Below are positions 29,331 to 41,214 of a stretch of DNA of 64,000 bases, in pieces. The DNA lies in NCBI GenBank assembly GCA_037349105.1, contig JAYJMM010000105.1, forward strand, positions 3,472,001-3,536,000, read 5' to 3'. The translations under genes and the position numbers were made by a program. The number at the start of each line of letters is the position of its first letter. Positions within the stretch are counted from its first letter, which is position 1. This stretch comes from Limnomonas spitsbergensis. Its lineage: Eukaryota; Chlorophyta; Chlorophyceae; Chlamydomonadales. The notes below the pieces were generated by a model that made no database searches, was not told where the DNA came from, and was given only the letters and a program-made list of their open reading frames with translations.

Positions 29331-31194
29331 GGAGGGGGTGCAGCAGCAGGTCACGTATGCCCAGCTGTCCCACCTACTAGGGTTAGCCACAATTACCCTC
29401 GTGAGCAAAACAAAGGCGGTGGGTATGAACACGATGTATTTTAGGTTCAGCCTCTTACACAATGCTGCTGATGCTAGTGTCTTGCTCATGCTCGGTTCCA
29501 AGTATATATGCCACCTTAATGTCATTTGTGAGCGTAAAGCTATGTACAGCCGTTCACGAAATATTGCAGCTTTCAGCCCCCCAAGAAAAGTGTTTGATGA
29601 AAGGGAAGGACCTGGCTAGCAGGTGGAATATTCCCATGCCCAGACATGTGGATCCATGCCCTACTCAGAAAGACACAAAGCATTCCATGTCTTGCCCAGC
29701 TGGCGGAAGCAATGTTGAAAATGCAAAAAGCACGAGGCCTATTTGCCCACCACTGACCACCTCTGACAAAGGTGTTTCTTGTAAGCTGGAAACAGAGCTT
29801 CGAGACTAGGCCAGACTTTCATGCAAGACAGTACGACACATGGACTGGCAATCACAACACTGAAGTAGGGACTATTTTAATCCAATCAATGCAGCATGGG
29901 GGCCTATCAACCCCACCTGCAAATGAACTTGACAACTGACAGATCACCCCCGAGCGACAAAGCCTCCCCCCTCAAGCAAAGAGAATTGAAGGGGTCACTT
30001 GTCTACCAGCCCCACAGCTAGCTACAGTCAAGGCACGGCCAAAGCAGAAACAAAGATGAGCAACACAGTATTCTTGACTGTTGGGAAAGGAACCTCTGCA
30101 CGTTTTTGGTGGCTACCCCTATACTAAAGGCAGCGCTACAATCCAGTCTCCCCCTGCCTCCCCCCACCTTCCCTACCCTCCTCCCCCCAACGCCCAAGTA
30201 CGGACAACACAAGCCCCATGGTCTACCCCCCACGCCCACCAACTCTCCCGGCTGTCACTTGAAGCCGCCCACGCCCCGCTTCCCCACCCTAGAAAACCGT
30301 CTCTTCCTCTCTCACTGAAACAAGCCCGCTCCCCGCTCCACCCCCTCAAGAAGACCCCCCTCCCCCCCCCGCTCACTCGAACAGGGACATTACGATGGTG
30401 GGAGCAACGCATAATGCTGCTTTCAATCAGCAGCAAGTTGGACATCAGAACAGCGACAGTATCACACACGACGCATGGCATTTGAGAGGGCCGCCATGCC
30501 ATGCCATGTCATGCCCAATTAAATGTGGCCCTGCAGGTCAGACGGGATAGCCATACACATCAGCATCAGTATCAGCAGCACATTTCATGCAGTCCTTGGC
30601 CCGGCAGGCGGCAGTAACAGGCCAGAGCCTGAGGTCGGGCACATGGGCACGTTCAGTGTCCCATTATCAGGGGCAGGGTAGCAGCAGCACACATAATGCC
30701 AGGTGGTGTGAGAAACAACAAACTAATATCAGTATACACTAGACATCAAGACTGAGCGCTGCAACTATGCAAGCAAATAAACACGTTTACAAAACAATGA
30801 AATCACACGCAAGTACCCAAGGTCTCAATGGAAGGCAAATTCAAATGAACGGTTAAGACAGTGCCGCAATTGAGCTACCAATCACCGCCGGTATTGATTT
30901 CGTGACATTCACCCAACATGAACACGGCGCTGCGCCTGGGGGGAAAATCAACCCCCCTGGCTCAGCCCACCCAGTGATACATGCAGGCTTTTGCCCCTGG
31001 GCAGTGCCCAGGATTCACAGACAATACCTGCAAACAAAAGTCGCAGCGTTCCACGTCTGCACACATGGCCCTTTGAACCATCGATTATACAAAACAATGG
31101 AGAGTTTAAGGCGGTTCTAACTCATTGAACCGTAATGCATCCAACCAGGCAACTGCCAGTTCTGCAGCTGCAGATCTTGGTGACATGATAGGCG
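29331..31194. other. Spacer, copy 1
   Basis: No supported gene. Holds a C-rich tract at 30135-30375 and a CATGCCATGC run near 30497. Lacks the 108-bp exon-like block that copy 2 has at 57547-57654. Confidence 0.5.
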
Positions 31195-31392
31195 TAATGT
31201 ATGCATGCAGCTGGTCTGGAACATGCATGCGCTAATGACCATGCATGCACAGCTGATCAGGACTCACACATGCTGCTGATCTGTACCATGCATGCTGCTG
31301 ATTTTTTGCCGTGCATGCTGCTGATCTGTACCATGCATGCTGCTGATTCTTTACTGTGCATGCTGCTGATCTGTACCATGCATGCCACTGTT
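31195..31392. repeat. Minisatellite CATGCTGCTGATCTGTAC, H4 side of copy 2
   Basis: Imperfect ~21/43-bp units alternate GCATGCTGCTGATCTGTACC with GCATGCTGCTGATT plus a variable T-rich end. The TGCTGATC core equals one arm of the histone promoter inverted repeat. Copy 3 has the same array at 58459-58655. Confidence 0.9.
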
Positions 31393-31705
31393 TTGAATGC
31401 TGCACGCCACTCACCTGGACCATGCATTCATGCAAGCGCTGATCTGGGCCATATATGTGGACCTGGTCCATACATCTGGTCTTGAACAGGCTAGGGCAGT
31501 GGGGTTTATAATTCTTTTGTCCTGGGCCATACATCTGGTCTTAGACAGGCTTTCGAGGGTTGTAGGTCAGTGGACAGTTAATGGTCTGAAGTCATGGCCA
31601 TGGGCCCCACCTATAAATAAGAGTTCCCTTTCAAAAGCCTACAAACAGAGTTGACAGGTGGTACGGTCCACACTGCATAAGACATTCGGTTTTGGTTTGG
31701 TTGGT

Positions 31706-31721
31706 GGTGTTGAAAAACACC
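31706..31721 (-). terminator. Histone 3' palindrome, H4 copy 2
   Basis: Same 16-base element as in copy 1, 47 bp beyond the stop. Confidence 0.85.
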
Positions 31722-31768
31722 GGTTGGGAGTGGTGGGTTGGGTATTGGATCTCCAAGCTGAAAGATGC

Positions 31769-32725
<957 letters not shown>

Positions 32726-32765
32726 GCGTCTTATGCCCTGCCATTCATTCCCTATCAACCAACCC

Positions 32766-32781
32766 GGTGTTTTTAAACACC
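32766..32781 (+). terminator. Histone 3' palindrome, H3 copy 2
   Basis: GGTGTTTTTAAACACC, H3-type centre. Confidence 0.85.
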
Positions 32782-33033
32782 ACCAACTTATGGCACACCT
32801 GCCCATGCAGATCTAGCAATGAGCATGTCAGAGGTCTGATGCATGTGGCCAACAAGTACCTCGGGGTCATTCAGCTACTGCTCAGCTACATCATGGCCTG
32901 CAGTATGGCATGTACCAGTATTACAGTATTGGTTCTCAAACCAGGTCTCTATATGGCATACATCCTGATTCATGTCTGAGATGTTCCACCACAATGGGAT
33001 TGCTTTCCATTTTTTTGCATAAGGTATGAGATT

Positions 33034-33876
33034 TGTCACGGTATATTACAGTATACATGCCAGAACCGTTTAGGCCGCAGTTAGCGACCGCGGAGGCTTC
33101 CCTGCGGATCCTCCTCATTTGAACAGGAACCTAGAAACCCGCTTACGCTAGGGGTTTAGCTTTCCCGTACTCTGAATTGGGGTTTACCGATTCAATATAT
33201 TTCTCGGCAATAGCCAAACTAGCTACTTCGTCCCTTTCAAAAGGACAGACCTCTTATGTAACAAGCTCCGGCCGGCATCCAATGCATGAGGCCTGAGGTG
33301 TTCATAACGTCAGTACCTATATCAAGTCAAGACTAGCTCAACCTCCGCTGAGATAGCAGGAGAACAAGACCTCAGTTGAGGAACGAGACCCCTGCAGAAC
33401 AGTAGTTCGCAGTCTACGATCCCGTACCCTCACCGCGTGTGACGCGGTAAGTGCACCTGATATTGCCTAGCTGGAACGCGACCATACGGCCTGAAGGCCT
33501 GCGCCAACCCTAGCTATTGCCTGACATACAAATACAAATCAAGAAGCTTAACTCGTTGAGCACCCGCAGCCAGTGAGTAGTCACGAAGTCTGCCCGTAGG
33601 CGCCCATCACAGTCGTGAGGGAGAAGTCCGCCACGGACCTGAAGCGCACATCGCGAGTGAAGTAGTAGGGGCGGTACCCACGAGACGGGGACACCCAGAC
33701 TTACCCCTAGGCAGAGAGACTTCCTGCTAGGGCTGAACCTTACAGTAGCCAGTTATCAGCTCTTGTCTGATGAAGTACAAGGAGCCTGTGTGTACGGTGA
33801 TGTACCGTGCTTATGGGTAGAAGGACACCTCTCTAAGGCGCCTTTACTGGAGATTACGGAGTTTACCATATTGGCG
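33034..33876 (+). repeat. 5' terminal repeat B-A of copy 2 (3' end truncated)
   Basis: Starts TGTCACGG next to the GATT duplication. Compared with 41215-42079 it lacks a short stretch near 33090 (CTTCGCAG region) and the last ~24 bp of segment A, where it joins a second partial B. Confidence 0.8.
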
Positions 33877-34128
33877 TAGTTCGCAGTCTACGATCCCGTA
33901 CCCTCACCGCGTGTGACGCGGTAAGTGCACCTGATATTGCCTAGCTGGAACGCGACCATACGGCCTGAAGGCCTGCGCCAACCCTAGCTATTGCCTGACA
34001 TACAAATACAAATCAAGAAGCTTAACTCGTTGAGCACCCGCAGCCAGTGAGTAGTCACGAAGTCTGCCCGTAGGCGCCCATCACTGTCATGAGGGAGAAG
34101 TCCGCCACGGACCTGAAGCGCACATCGC
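33877..34128 (+). repeat. Second, partial B segment
   Basis: About 252 bp repeating 33404-33655, ending GCACATCGCG at the start of internal sequence. It is followed immediately by TCCTTTTGAAAGGGACGAAG, the reverse complement of a stretch inside B (about 33226-33246). Confidence 0.85.
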
Positions 34129-34566
34129 GTGTCCTTTTGAAAGGGACGAAGTGAATCTAGCCTGATCAGCCTGATTCGCCAGTTCCTGCAGAAGGTGTTT
34201 GTGCTTCAAAAATTTGAATTCTGCTTGTCAGCAATTGACCTTGGAAAGGTGCTTGGACTGCAATTTGGCTGAGGTAATCTCCAGAGAGAGATTGCCAAGT
34301 AAAACCCTGTGAATCACTGAGTGTGGCAGCTCAGTGCCAGGCCCAGAGAGGCTTGAAGATTTGGCTGTGGACTTATACACCCAGCAAATACTGCCTGTGT
34401 GATTGAAGATTGAGATCAGGTGGATCCAATCTGTCATCATTGACAGAAGTGAACTTGTGGATTGAAGATCCAAGTTTGAAATTTTTGGGTGGACCAGAGC
34501 ATCCCCGCAGGACCACGAAGCTGAGCGGACACCACGCAAGAGGCTACATCCACGCAGGGCGTGTGA
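34129..34566 (+). other. 5' untranslated region of copy 2
   Basis: No coding signal. I could not find a conventional TGG-starting primer-binding site next to the repeat end. Confidence 0.4.
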
Positions 34567-36225
34567 CATCTAGAGCTGCCCAGCCAGAAAGGCGACGGAG
34601 GATTCCGCCAGATTCCGATTGATAAGCAAAGAAAAAGCAGGAAGGCAGAGACCTGTCCTGTTTTTTGCTGTACCTATCGTCTTGACCTAACTGGCAAGCC
34701 CTCACCAGGCTGCAGTAGTGCAAGAGGCAGAAGCCTGAGCGTTAGCAGATCCTGTTCTGGTGTTCAAGTGGTCAAGCGCGAGGGGGCAGTTGCCCAGCCA
34801 GCGGTGACCAGGCAGGTCTTGCAGGCCAGTGCAGAGCCACTGGCAGCACTTAAAAAATCAGCGGTGCCGGTGGGAAAGCCTTGGGCTGACCTGATATCCG
34901 AGGAGGAACTTTCAGACCCAGTTCGGGAGGAAAGGGGGCAGCGACCCAAGACAGGACTGGACTCAGAGCAGCAGATGGCGCTTGAGGGAGAAGCGATGCG
35001 TATTTCCCGCGGGCTAGTAGGGATCGAGGATCCCGCAGCTTTGGGGTGCAAGGTGCCCAGTGCAGATCAAGCTTGGCCCAAGAGCGTTGGGCAGGCTGAT
35101 GGCACTGTGGGCGCTAGAGTGTCGCACAAAGGGATTGGCCGAGGTGGGCCAGTTTCCCAATCAACCCTGGATATTCCAAGGCAAGGCCTGGAATATGCGC
35201 AGTGGTTGAGACAGGGAGGAAGAACCCCTGAGCTGACATTGGACTCGGCCGCTGAGGTGTCGCAGACCAGTGGCGCAGATCGGGACAGTGGTCCAGAAGG
35301 CGCACTGCAGCAGGACCTGCCCAGTGGGGCAGGGGCTGCGCGACAAGTCATGAACAAACCCGATCACGGTGATCAAGGGGCAGGCGCCTCTGCAGCCCCA
35401 GAGAGGGCAGCAGAGTGCGAGGGAGCCAGAGACCTAGGCAGTGGGCCAGAATACGCGACGCAGAAGAGGCTGCTGAGAGTGGCAAGTGCTGCGCAGTGCG
35501 TTGAAAAAGAGAACGGTACGATGCCCCGTGGTGGAGGTCAGGTGATCAGGAAACCTGCAGATCTGCAGGCGTTGGGTAGAGCAAAAGACGCCACTGCGAA
35601 ATGGCCCCCAGTAAAAAGGAAGGAGGATCTGGCTCAGCCAATAGGCTGGAACATGCTAGGGCAGTGGATCGCTGGAGTGTGGAAAGTTGCGTGTGACGCA
35701 GTAATCACCTTAACAGAAGAATTCCCTGCGTTACAAGGAGAGCAGGATCTGTACTGGACAGAAGTCCAGGGGGATTACCAGAATGATCCGGAGCAGGTGA
35801 GGTTAAGGAGCCTGGCTGTGCGTCAGCAGTGCACACCCTTGGAGGCAGTGACCTGGCGTGTGAAGCAGCCAGGAGGTCAGGTAACCCCCAGCGGCTGGTC
35901 CATGTTTGATATCCTCAGCAGTTCCAGTGAGCCAAGCCCCAGGGACCTACAGCAGGCCTGGGGGAGGGCCTTTTCACCAAGGCAGGATAGCCCGGTAGCT
36001 AGCGAGCAGCTGCACCTGATCAGCAGTGATCTGACAGGAAAGGCTGAGCACAGGCCTGGCCCGCGCAGGACAAGCGAGGCTGAGGATTATGCGAGGTTTG
36101 GGGTCGTCCCAGAGCAGGATAAAAGGATCAAGAGGATCAAACCGTGGTGGCCGGTGGCTGCGAGCCGGGCCAACTGCAGGTGCAGGCGACGCGGCATTGC
36201 TTGCAGAGGGAGGCAGGTCATGTGA
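34567..36225 (+). CDS. Upstream ORF of the methyltransferase element, unknown function
   Basis: Open in frame +1 after a TGA at 34564; the first plausible start in the track is a GTG at 34768, and no early ATG is seen, so the start is uncertain. About 480 residues, hydrophilic, Gln/Ala/Gly-rich (WADLISEEELSDPVREERGQ; a more ordered part is IGWNMLGQWIAGVWKVACDA). No domain recognised. It lies before the Gag homology, so in an intact element it would be the N-terminal part of the polyprotein or a separate ORF; the matching part of copy 1 is outside the window. The frame runs into the satellite and stops there, while the +3 frame continues, which suggests a frameshift near 36140. Confidence 0.5.
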   Translation, partial: HLELPSQKGDGGFRQIPIDKQRKSRKAETCPVFCCTYRLDLTGKPSPGCSSARGRSLSVSRSCSGVQVVKREGAVAQPAVTRQVLQASAEPLAALKKSAVPVGKPWADLISEEELSDPVREERGQRPKTGLDSEQQMALEGEAMRISRGLVGIEDPAALGCKVPSADQAWPKSVGQADGTVGARVSHKGIGRGGPVSQSTLDIPRQGLEYAQWLRQGGRTPELTLDSAAEVSQTSGADRDSGPEGALQQDLPSGAGAARQVMNKPDHGDQGAGASAAPERAAECEGARDLGSGPEYATQKRLLRVASAAQCVEKENGTMPRGGGQVIRKPADLQALGRAKDATAKWPPVKRKEDLAQPIGWNMLGQWIAGVWKVACDAVITLTEEFPALQGEQDLYWTEVQGDYQNDPEQVRLRSLAVRQQCTPLEAVTWRVKQPGGQVTPSGWSMFDILSSSSEPSPRDLQQAWGRAFSPRQDSPVASEQLHLISSDLTGKAEHRPGPRRTSEAEDYARFGVVPEQDKRIKRIKPWWPVAASRANCRCRRRGIACRGRQVM

Positions 36226-36745
36226 CACCTGTGGTGGCTGGTGGCTGCAAGCCAGGCCAACTGCAGGTGCAGGCGCCGCGGCTGTGCTTGCAGAGGGAGG
36301 CAGGTCCTGTGACACCTGTGGTGGCTGTTGGCTGCGAGCCAGGCCAACTGCAGGTGCAGGCGCCGCGGCTATGCTCGCAGAGGGAGGCGGGTACTGTGAC
36401 ACCTGTGGTGGCCGGTGGCTGCGAGCCGGGCCAACTGCAGGTGCAGGCGACGCGGCATTGCTTGCAGAGGGAGGCAGGTCCTGTGACACTTGTGGTGGCT
36501 GGTGGCTGCAAGCCAGGCCAACTGCAGGTGCAGGCGACGCGGCATTGCTTGCAGAGGGAGGCAGGTCCTGTGACACCTGTGGTGGCCGGTGGCTGCGAGC
36601 CAGGCCAACTGCAGGTGCAGGCGCCGCAGCTGTGCTTGCAGAGGGAGGCAGCTCCTGTGACACCTGTGGTGGCCGGTGGCTGCGAGCCAGGCCACCTGCA
36701 TTTGTGGGAGCAGAAGCTGAACCAGCAGGTGGCCGAGGAACCAGC
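36157..36745 (+). repeat. 87-bp tandem repeat, six full units plus a partial
   Basis: Units start at 36157, 36244, 36331, 36418, 36505, 36592 and 36679 (GCTGCGAGCC or GCTGCAAGCC), exactly 87 bp apart. 87 is a multiple of three, so frames stay open: the +2 frame gives 29-residue units with TAGAGAAAVLAEGG and CDTCGG; the +3 frame gives CEPGQLQVQAPRLCLQREAG units. The +3 frame continues into non-repetitive, protein-like sequence to 36986. Confidence 0.95.
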
Positions 36746-36940
36746 AGAATCAAGGGAGATTGAGGCCCACGTGCACAGGCAGGCGCCGGTGCTGGTGCAG
36801 ATGCACCAGCCAGAAGAGGATGGGCCTTTCACACCACCGGTGGCAGCAGCTCCTGGAGGGGGCCAGGTGGCAACACCGGAACCAGGGGCGGCCCAGCAGG
36901 CCATCATATGGCTGGGGGCGCCCAAGGGTGTGGCAGGTGT

Positions 36941-37001
36941 TCAACGAGTTAAGCTTCTTGATTTGTATTTGTATGTCAGGCAATAGCTAGGGTTGGCGCA
37001 G
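36941..37001 (-). repeat. Inverted fragment of terminal repeat B
   Basis: 61 bp that are the reverse complement of the B segment (about 33497-33557, CTGCGCCAACCC...AACTCGTTGA), inserted between the unknown ORF and the Gag part. A scar of rearrangement. Confidence 0.9.
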
Positions 37002-38136
37002 CCCATCAGGGGGCGACAGTAGCGGATCTGGATCAGACTCCAGTTCAGACGAGTCGGGGTCAGGTGGGGCGGACAGGCGCGGGCCAGGGGCCAGGCGGGA
37101 GTCCAGCGACCAGGAAATGAAGAGGCTCGATAGGGAGCAGGCAAGGATGAACCTGCAGCTGCTGCAGTAGATGGTCCTGCAGCTGGCAGGGGTGGCCAAA
37201 TATACAAAAATCCCAGCTATCCAAGGCAACGTGCCGGTGTTGGATATGTCACACCCGGGCGCGGTTGCAGCCAAGAAATATTGCCAAGCGTGTGGCAATT
37301 GGGGATCACACAACAGGCTGGCGCTGTCGAATGAATCACCGGCGCTGGCCGTGGTGGCAGGGGAAATTGTTGGATCCTGCCAGTCACCCTCGGCCATGGC
37401 CATGCTCGTGCGATCCCTGGCCAGGTTGTGGAACAACAAGCCTGCCAGTGTGGGGCCGTTGATGGTGGCCATCAGGGCAGCGCCCCACGCAGGGGACAGG
37501 GCCACCAAGGAGATGGAAAGGATCAGGGGGCAGTGGGCCGCTCCAGCAGAGGAGCAGTGCTGTGAGGTTTCCCTTCTTACCCTGTGGATCAGGGTGGTAA
37601 AGGAGGAGGTGGGGAAGCCGACCTCGGATGAGAGATCTGCGATCACCAACCTCAAGCTGGGAGTCAAAACCACCTTGGATCCAGAGGTCAAGCCAGAGGA
37701 GACAGTGGAGGCGTTTGCGCACAGAGTGCTGTCCACAGCAGAGCTGCTGCAAATCTCCAGGGATGCAGTGGACTACTTTGGCAGAAGGCACTCGGTCTCG
37801 CACATGTTCTATGAGGGGCTGCCAGTGGCCACCAGGGTCAAGCTGAGCACGTTCATGATCACGGTGCCAGGGTACTTGAGTATGACCGATGAGGAGCAGA
37901 TCACTGTACTGACGCAGCAGGTGGTGTTGTGGGAGAAGTTGCCCTGGAAATGGGGGACCTGTCTGTCACAGATCACAGGCCTGCGGCAGAAGAGGAGAAT
38001 GAGACGGAAGAGGATGAAGAGACAGAAGAGGAGGAAGAGGAGTGAGAGGCTTCTTGGAGGCAGAGACTTTTTGGAGGAAGATATTCCTTGGATGAAGAGA
38101 GGCCAGTGGCAGTGTCACCCCGCAAGCGGTCCATAG
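37002..38136 (+). pseudogene. Gag-like N-terminal remnant, copy 2
   Basis: Matches copy 1 bases 225-1135 at roughly 80-85 percent by eye. A TAG (37168-37170) replaces the CAA codon before MVLQLAGVAK. The frame then stays open through the Gag-like core (GNWGSHNRLALS, TLDPEVKPEETVEAFAHRVL, YFGRRHSVSHMFYEGLP). After about 37968 it leaves the homology in a Lys/Arg-rich tail. Zinc knuckles, protease, RT and RNase H are all missing. Pseudogene. Confidence 0.8.
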
Positions 38137-38149
38137 ATGGGCCAAGGTG

Positions 38150-38420
38150 GCGCTAGGCTTCCAACAACGAGGAGGAGTCAGCCCTAGAGGGGCATACGGA
38201 GGACGCGGGCTATGGTTAAGCCTAGCCCAGAGCGGCAAGGCTGCTGAGCACTTGACGGTCCCCACGCCGTAACCGGCAAGGAGCGGGCAGGCGCCTGCGT
38301 AGCGGAAGATACCTTCAGGCGCAGCGCGGCTTGTCCTAGTACCCGGCAAGCAGTGGGCCGGCGGCCAGCGGGCCGAAGGCTGGAAATGCAAGATTGGAAC
38401 GGAGGATGATACGGCTAGCA
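38150..38420 (+). other. Misplaced 3'-end segment of the element
   Basis: Resembles the end of the integrase remnant and early 3' noncoding region (12400-12600; AGAGCGGCAAGGCTGCTGAG and CACGCCGTAAC), which recurs in its proper place at 40215-40400. It sits between the Gag remnant and methyltransferase remnant, so two element fragments were joined. Confidence 0.7.
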
Positions 38421-39235
38421 GTTGCACAAGCGATTTCCCCAGCTGCTTCCAGTGAAAGCGTTTGAGGATGTGTTCAGAGCGCTACCCCAGGATGTGTACG
38501 CCATTACGGCAGAGCACATCCGGGGGAGCAGGCGCCCAGGATGGGCGCCAGTGGTTTATGGTGGCTGGATGGGAGTGTCAGGACCTCTCATCAGCAGGCA
38601 AGGGGTGCGGGCTGGCGGGGGAAAGAAGCAAGTCCTTCTTCCCGCTGGTCAAGCTGTTGGGCACTTGGCAGGTCCTGCAATTGTCCAGGCCGCCCGCATA
38701 CCTGATTGAGAATGTTGCGATGCAGCTGAATCAGAGGAGCACCAAGGCCAGTGTAGATGGGTTCAATGAAGTGTGTAGGGTCCTGGGGACGCCTGCACTG
38801 TTTGATGCGGCACAGGTGGGGTCTTACGCCCACCGTACCCGCAACTACTGGGGGAACATAGCCCCGTCTGAGGATATATAGTTTGTGATTTGTGCTTCAA
38901 CCAGGCCCCATGAGGGGGTCGTGGATGATATTCTGGACAAGGGCAGCAGGGCCCAGGTGGTCGCCTGTCCAGACAATGGAGGGTATCGCATCAATGTGAC
39001 AGGACAGCCCAGGAGGGTGCTGCCCTGCTTGATGGCGACTCCCGCATCATATTCTTTCAGGAATGGGCAGAATGGGATGGTGTACAGGCCCATGGGGGAT
39101 CTGCAGGAGCCCAATGCAAATGAACGGGAACGTGCCATGGGGTATGCTGTAGGATCCACGCTGCCGCGACCAGACTTCCCAGAGGCTGCCAGGAGGGCAG
39201 CCTTGGGCAGGTGCATGGATTCGTGGGCATAGTGC
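38421..39235 (+). pseudogene. Methyltransferase remnant, copy 2
   Basis: Covers copy 1 bases 10661-11465. Motif I is missing. Motif IV reads VAGWECQDLSSAGKG after a frameshift near 38520, with the same Glu-Cys as copy 1. The ENV box and AHRTRNYWGN follow. A TAG at 38879-38881 interrupts the sequence after motif VIII; the rest (motif IX region, NANERERAMGYAVGST) is open from 38885 to 39232. Clearly inactive, but useful as evidence that motif IV was already Glu-Cys in the ancestor. Confidence 0.85.
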
Positions 39236-39468
39236 GTGGTTCACTGTGGCACTTGAGTGTGCCAAAATATTACCGGATGAAATGGTGCGCAGAGCACGGT
39301 TGCCAGGCCAGGACAGGGATCCTGTGCTTGGTGCAACTTTAATGTCCAGCCACTCCGCCCTTGCTACTGCAGGGAACGCATGCTCTGGCAGTGGGGAGGT
39401 GGCAGCGACGTACAGGCAGTGCCTGGGAGAATCCGCTGCGGCAGATTGGGCCGCTGCAGCGTAGGAAC

Positions 39469-40245
39469 CAGGCAAACGGGCTGTCCGAGAGGGCAGTCCA
39501 GACTCTCAAGACAGGACTTCGCAAATGCCGCCAGGAGGGCAGCAGCGACGATTCCTGGGACAAGATGGTACCGTGGGTGGCGCTGGGCTTTCGCTGCTCG
39601 CCGCAGCAGGCCACGCGCATGGCGCCCTACGAGGTTCTCTTTGGGCAGAGACCCACGTTCCCCTCCAGAGTGGGGGCGGACCTATGGAGCACCGCCAAGG
39701 TGGCAACAGCAGAGGAGGCAGCGGACCTGCTCCTGGCCAGAGTGGCTAGGATCAAAGAGGCGCTGCCAGTTGCGGGTTGGCACATGGATTGCTTGGTACC
39801 AGCACTTGATGAGGTGCCTGAGGGCGAATGGTTGTGCCCACGGTGCCAGCCGGACGACAAGGTCGCTGGGCCCGCTGAGATAGCAGGGCCCGCTGCAGAG
39901 CCAGAGCGCAGCGCAGCCGTCCAGGGGCGGCCAAGCCCAGCTGCCAGAGCAGCAGCCAGGGCGGCCCCGGATGCCGACATCATGGATAAGCCTGAGGTGG
40001 AGGTTATGGCCACCAACCCGGCTACGCGGCAAATGGAGCGGGGCATTGCAAGGCCAATGGCGACGGGTTGTACGACATCTCGTACACCACTGGCCGGGGA
40101 GAGGCCAATGTCACCCCAAGGGCAGTTGCCAGACAGGCCAAGGTGGCCAAGGAAGCAGCGAGGGAGGAGGAGGAATCGGCACTTGAAGGGTGCACCGATA
40201 CCTGAACCTCAGGGAAGGCCGAGCCCAGAGCGGCAAGGCTGCTGA
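39469..40245 (+). pseudogene. Integrase C-terminal remnant with half a PHD finger, copy 2
   Basis: Same makeup as 11709-12443: NGLSERAVQTLK, the APYEVLFGQRP stretch, then a direct join to GWHMDCLVPAL....GEWLCPRC. The upstream join to the methyltransferase tail (CLGESAAADWA) is at the same place as in copy 1. The frame ends at 40245. Confidence 0.75.
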
Positions 40246-40957
40246 GCATGTGACGGTACTCACACCGCAACCGGCAGGGAAGGGCAGAGGCTGAGCAGCA
40301 GAAGACGCTTTCAGGCACAGCGCGCCTGGTCCTAGTACACGGCAGGTGCTGGGCCGGAGGCCAGCGAGTCAATGGCGGTTTATGCTAGGTGGCAACAAGA
40401 CCTAGAGCAGCGACGGGTTATGAAAATTTGTTTCTCAAGAGCCGCAGCAGCAAGGCTGCGGTAGTACATATGCTGGAGCGTGGACGACAAGACTTGATTT
40501 TGTGGAGTAGTGATAGTACCCAAGGGGGCAGAAGCCGCTGCTGCGGCGCGCATTTCCTGTGGCCTTGAAGACCAGGCGTCTATGGCGCAGTGGGGCGAGA
40601 GCAGCGGTTATACTTAGCCTGGCCTGATGATTCTGATTAAGAGCCAAGTGTGGTGCTGAGCAACTGAGATGCTTAGAATGACGCGCAGTATGTGCGCATT
40701 GCTTGCAGAGATTAGGTGAATTTTGCCTTGAAGACAGCCTGAACCAGGCAGATGCGTGTAGACGGCCTGAACCAGGCAGATATGTGTATATAGCCTGAAC
40801 CAGGCAGAGGCGGAGAAGGCCTGAACCAGGCAGATTTACTTTGAGACTTTGATCTTCTGAGGTGTACATATTGCCAGAAATTTCTTCCTAACAGTACCGA
40901 CCCCATTTTCCGGCTCCCAGCGCATGCCCGATAGGCTTAACGCTGAGGAGCGGGGGG
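40246..40957 (+). other. 3' noncoding region and polypurine tract, copy 2
   Basis: Contains about four GCCTGAACCAGGCAGA units of 26-28 bp at 40737-40840 and ends in GAGGAGCGGGGGGG just before A1. No coding signal. Confidence 0.6.
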
Positions 40958-41212
40958 GCGAGTGAAGTAGTAGGGGCGGTACCCACGAGACAGGGACACC
41001 CAGACTTACCCCTAGGCAGAGAGACTTCCTGCTAGGGCTGAACCTTACAGTAGCCAGTTAACAGCTCTTGTCTGAAGTACAAGGAGCCTGTGTGTACGGT
41101 GATGTACCGTGTTTATGAGTAGAAGGACACCTCTCTAAGGCGCCTTTACCGGAGATTACGGAGTTTACCATATTGGCGCGTTTACTGCTTTATGGTGCGA
41201 CAGCTGTCACGG
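40958..41212 (+). repeat. Terminal repeat segment A1, copy 2
   Basis: About 255 bp (GCGAGTGAAGTAG to GGTGCGACA), repeated at 41832-42079. Same position relative to the polypurine tract and segment B as in copy 1. Confidence 0.9.
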
Positions 41213-41214
41213 TA

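Noticed and set aside
30173..30502. 109-codon minus-strand frame in the C-rich tract
   Set aside because: Composed of Gly-rich translation of a C-rich run; differs between duplicates by indels that break it.
36089..36763. Zinc-finger array from repeated CDTCGG in the +2 frame
   Set aside because: Spacing lacks His or further Cys ligands, and the +3 frame gives the better downstream protein; the Cys pairs may be incidental.
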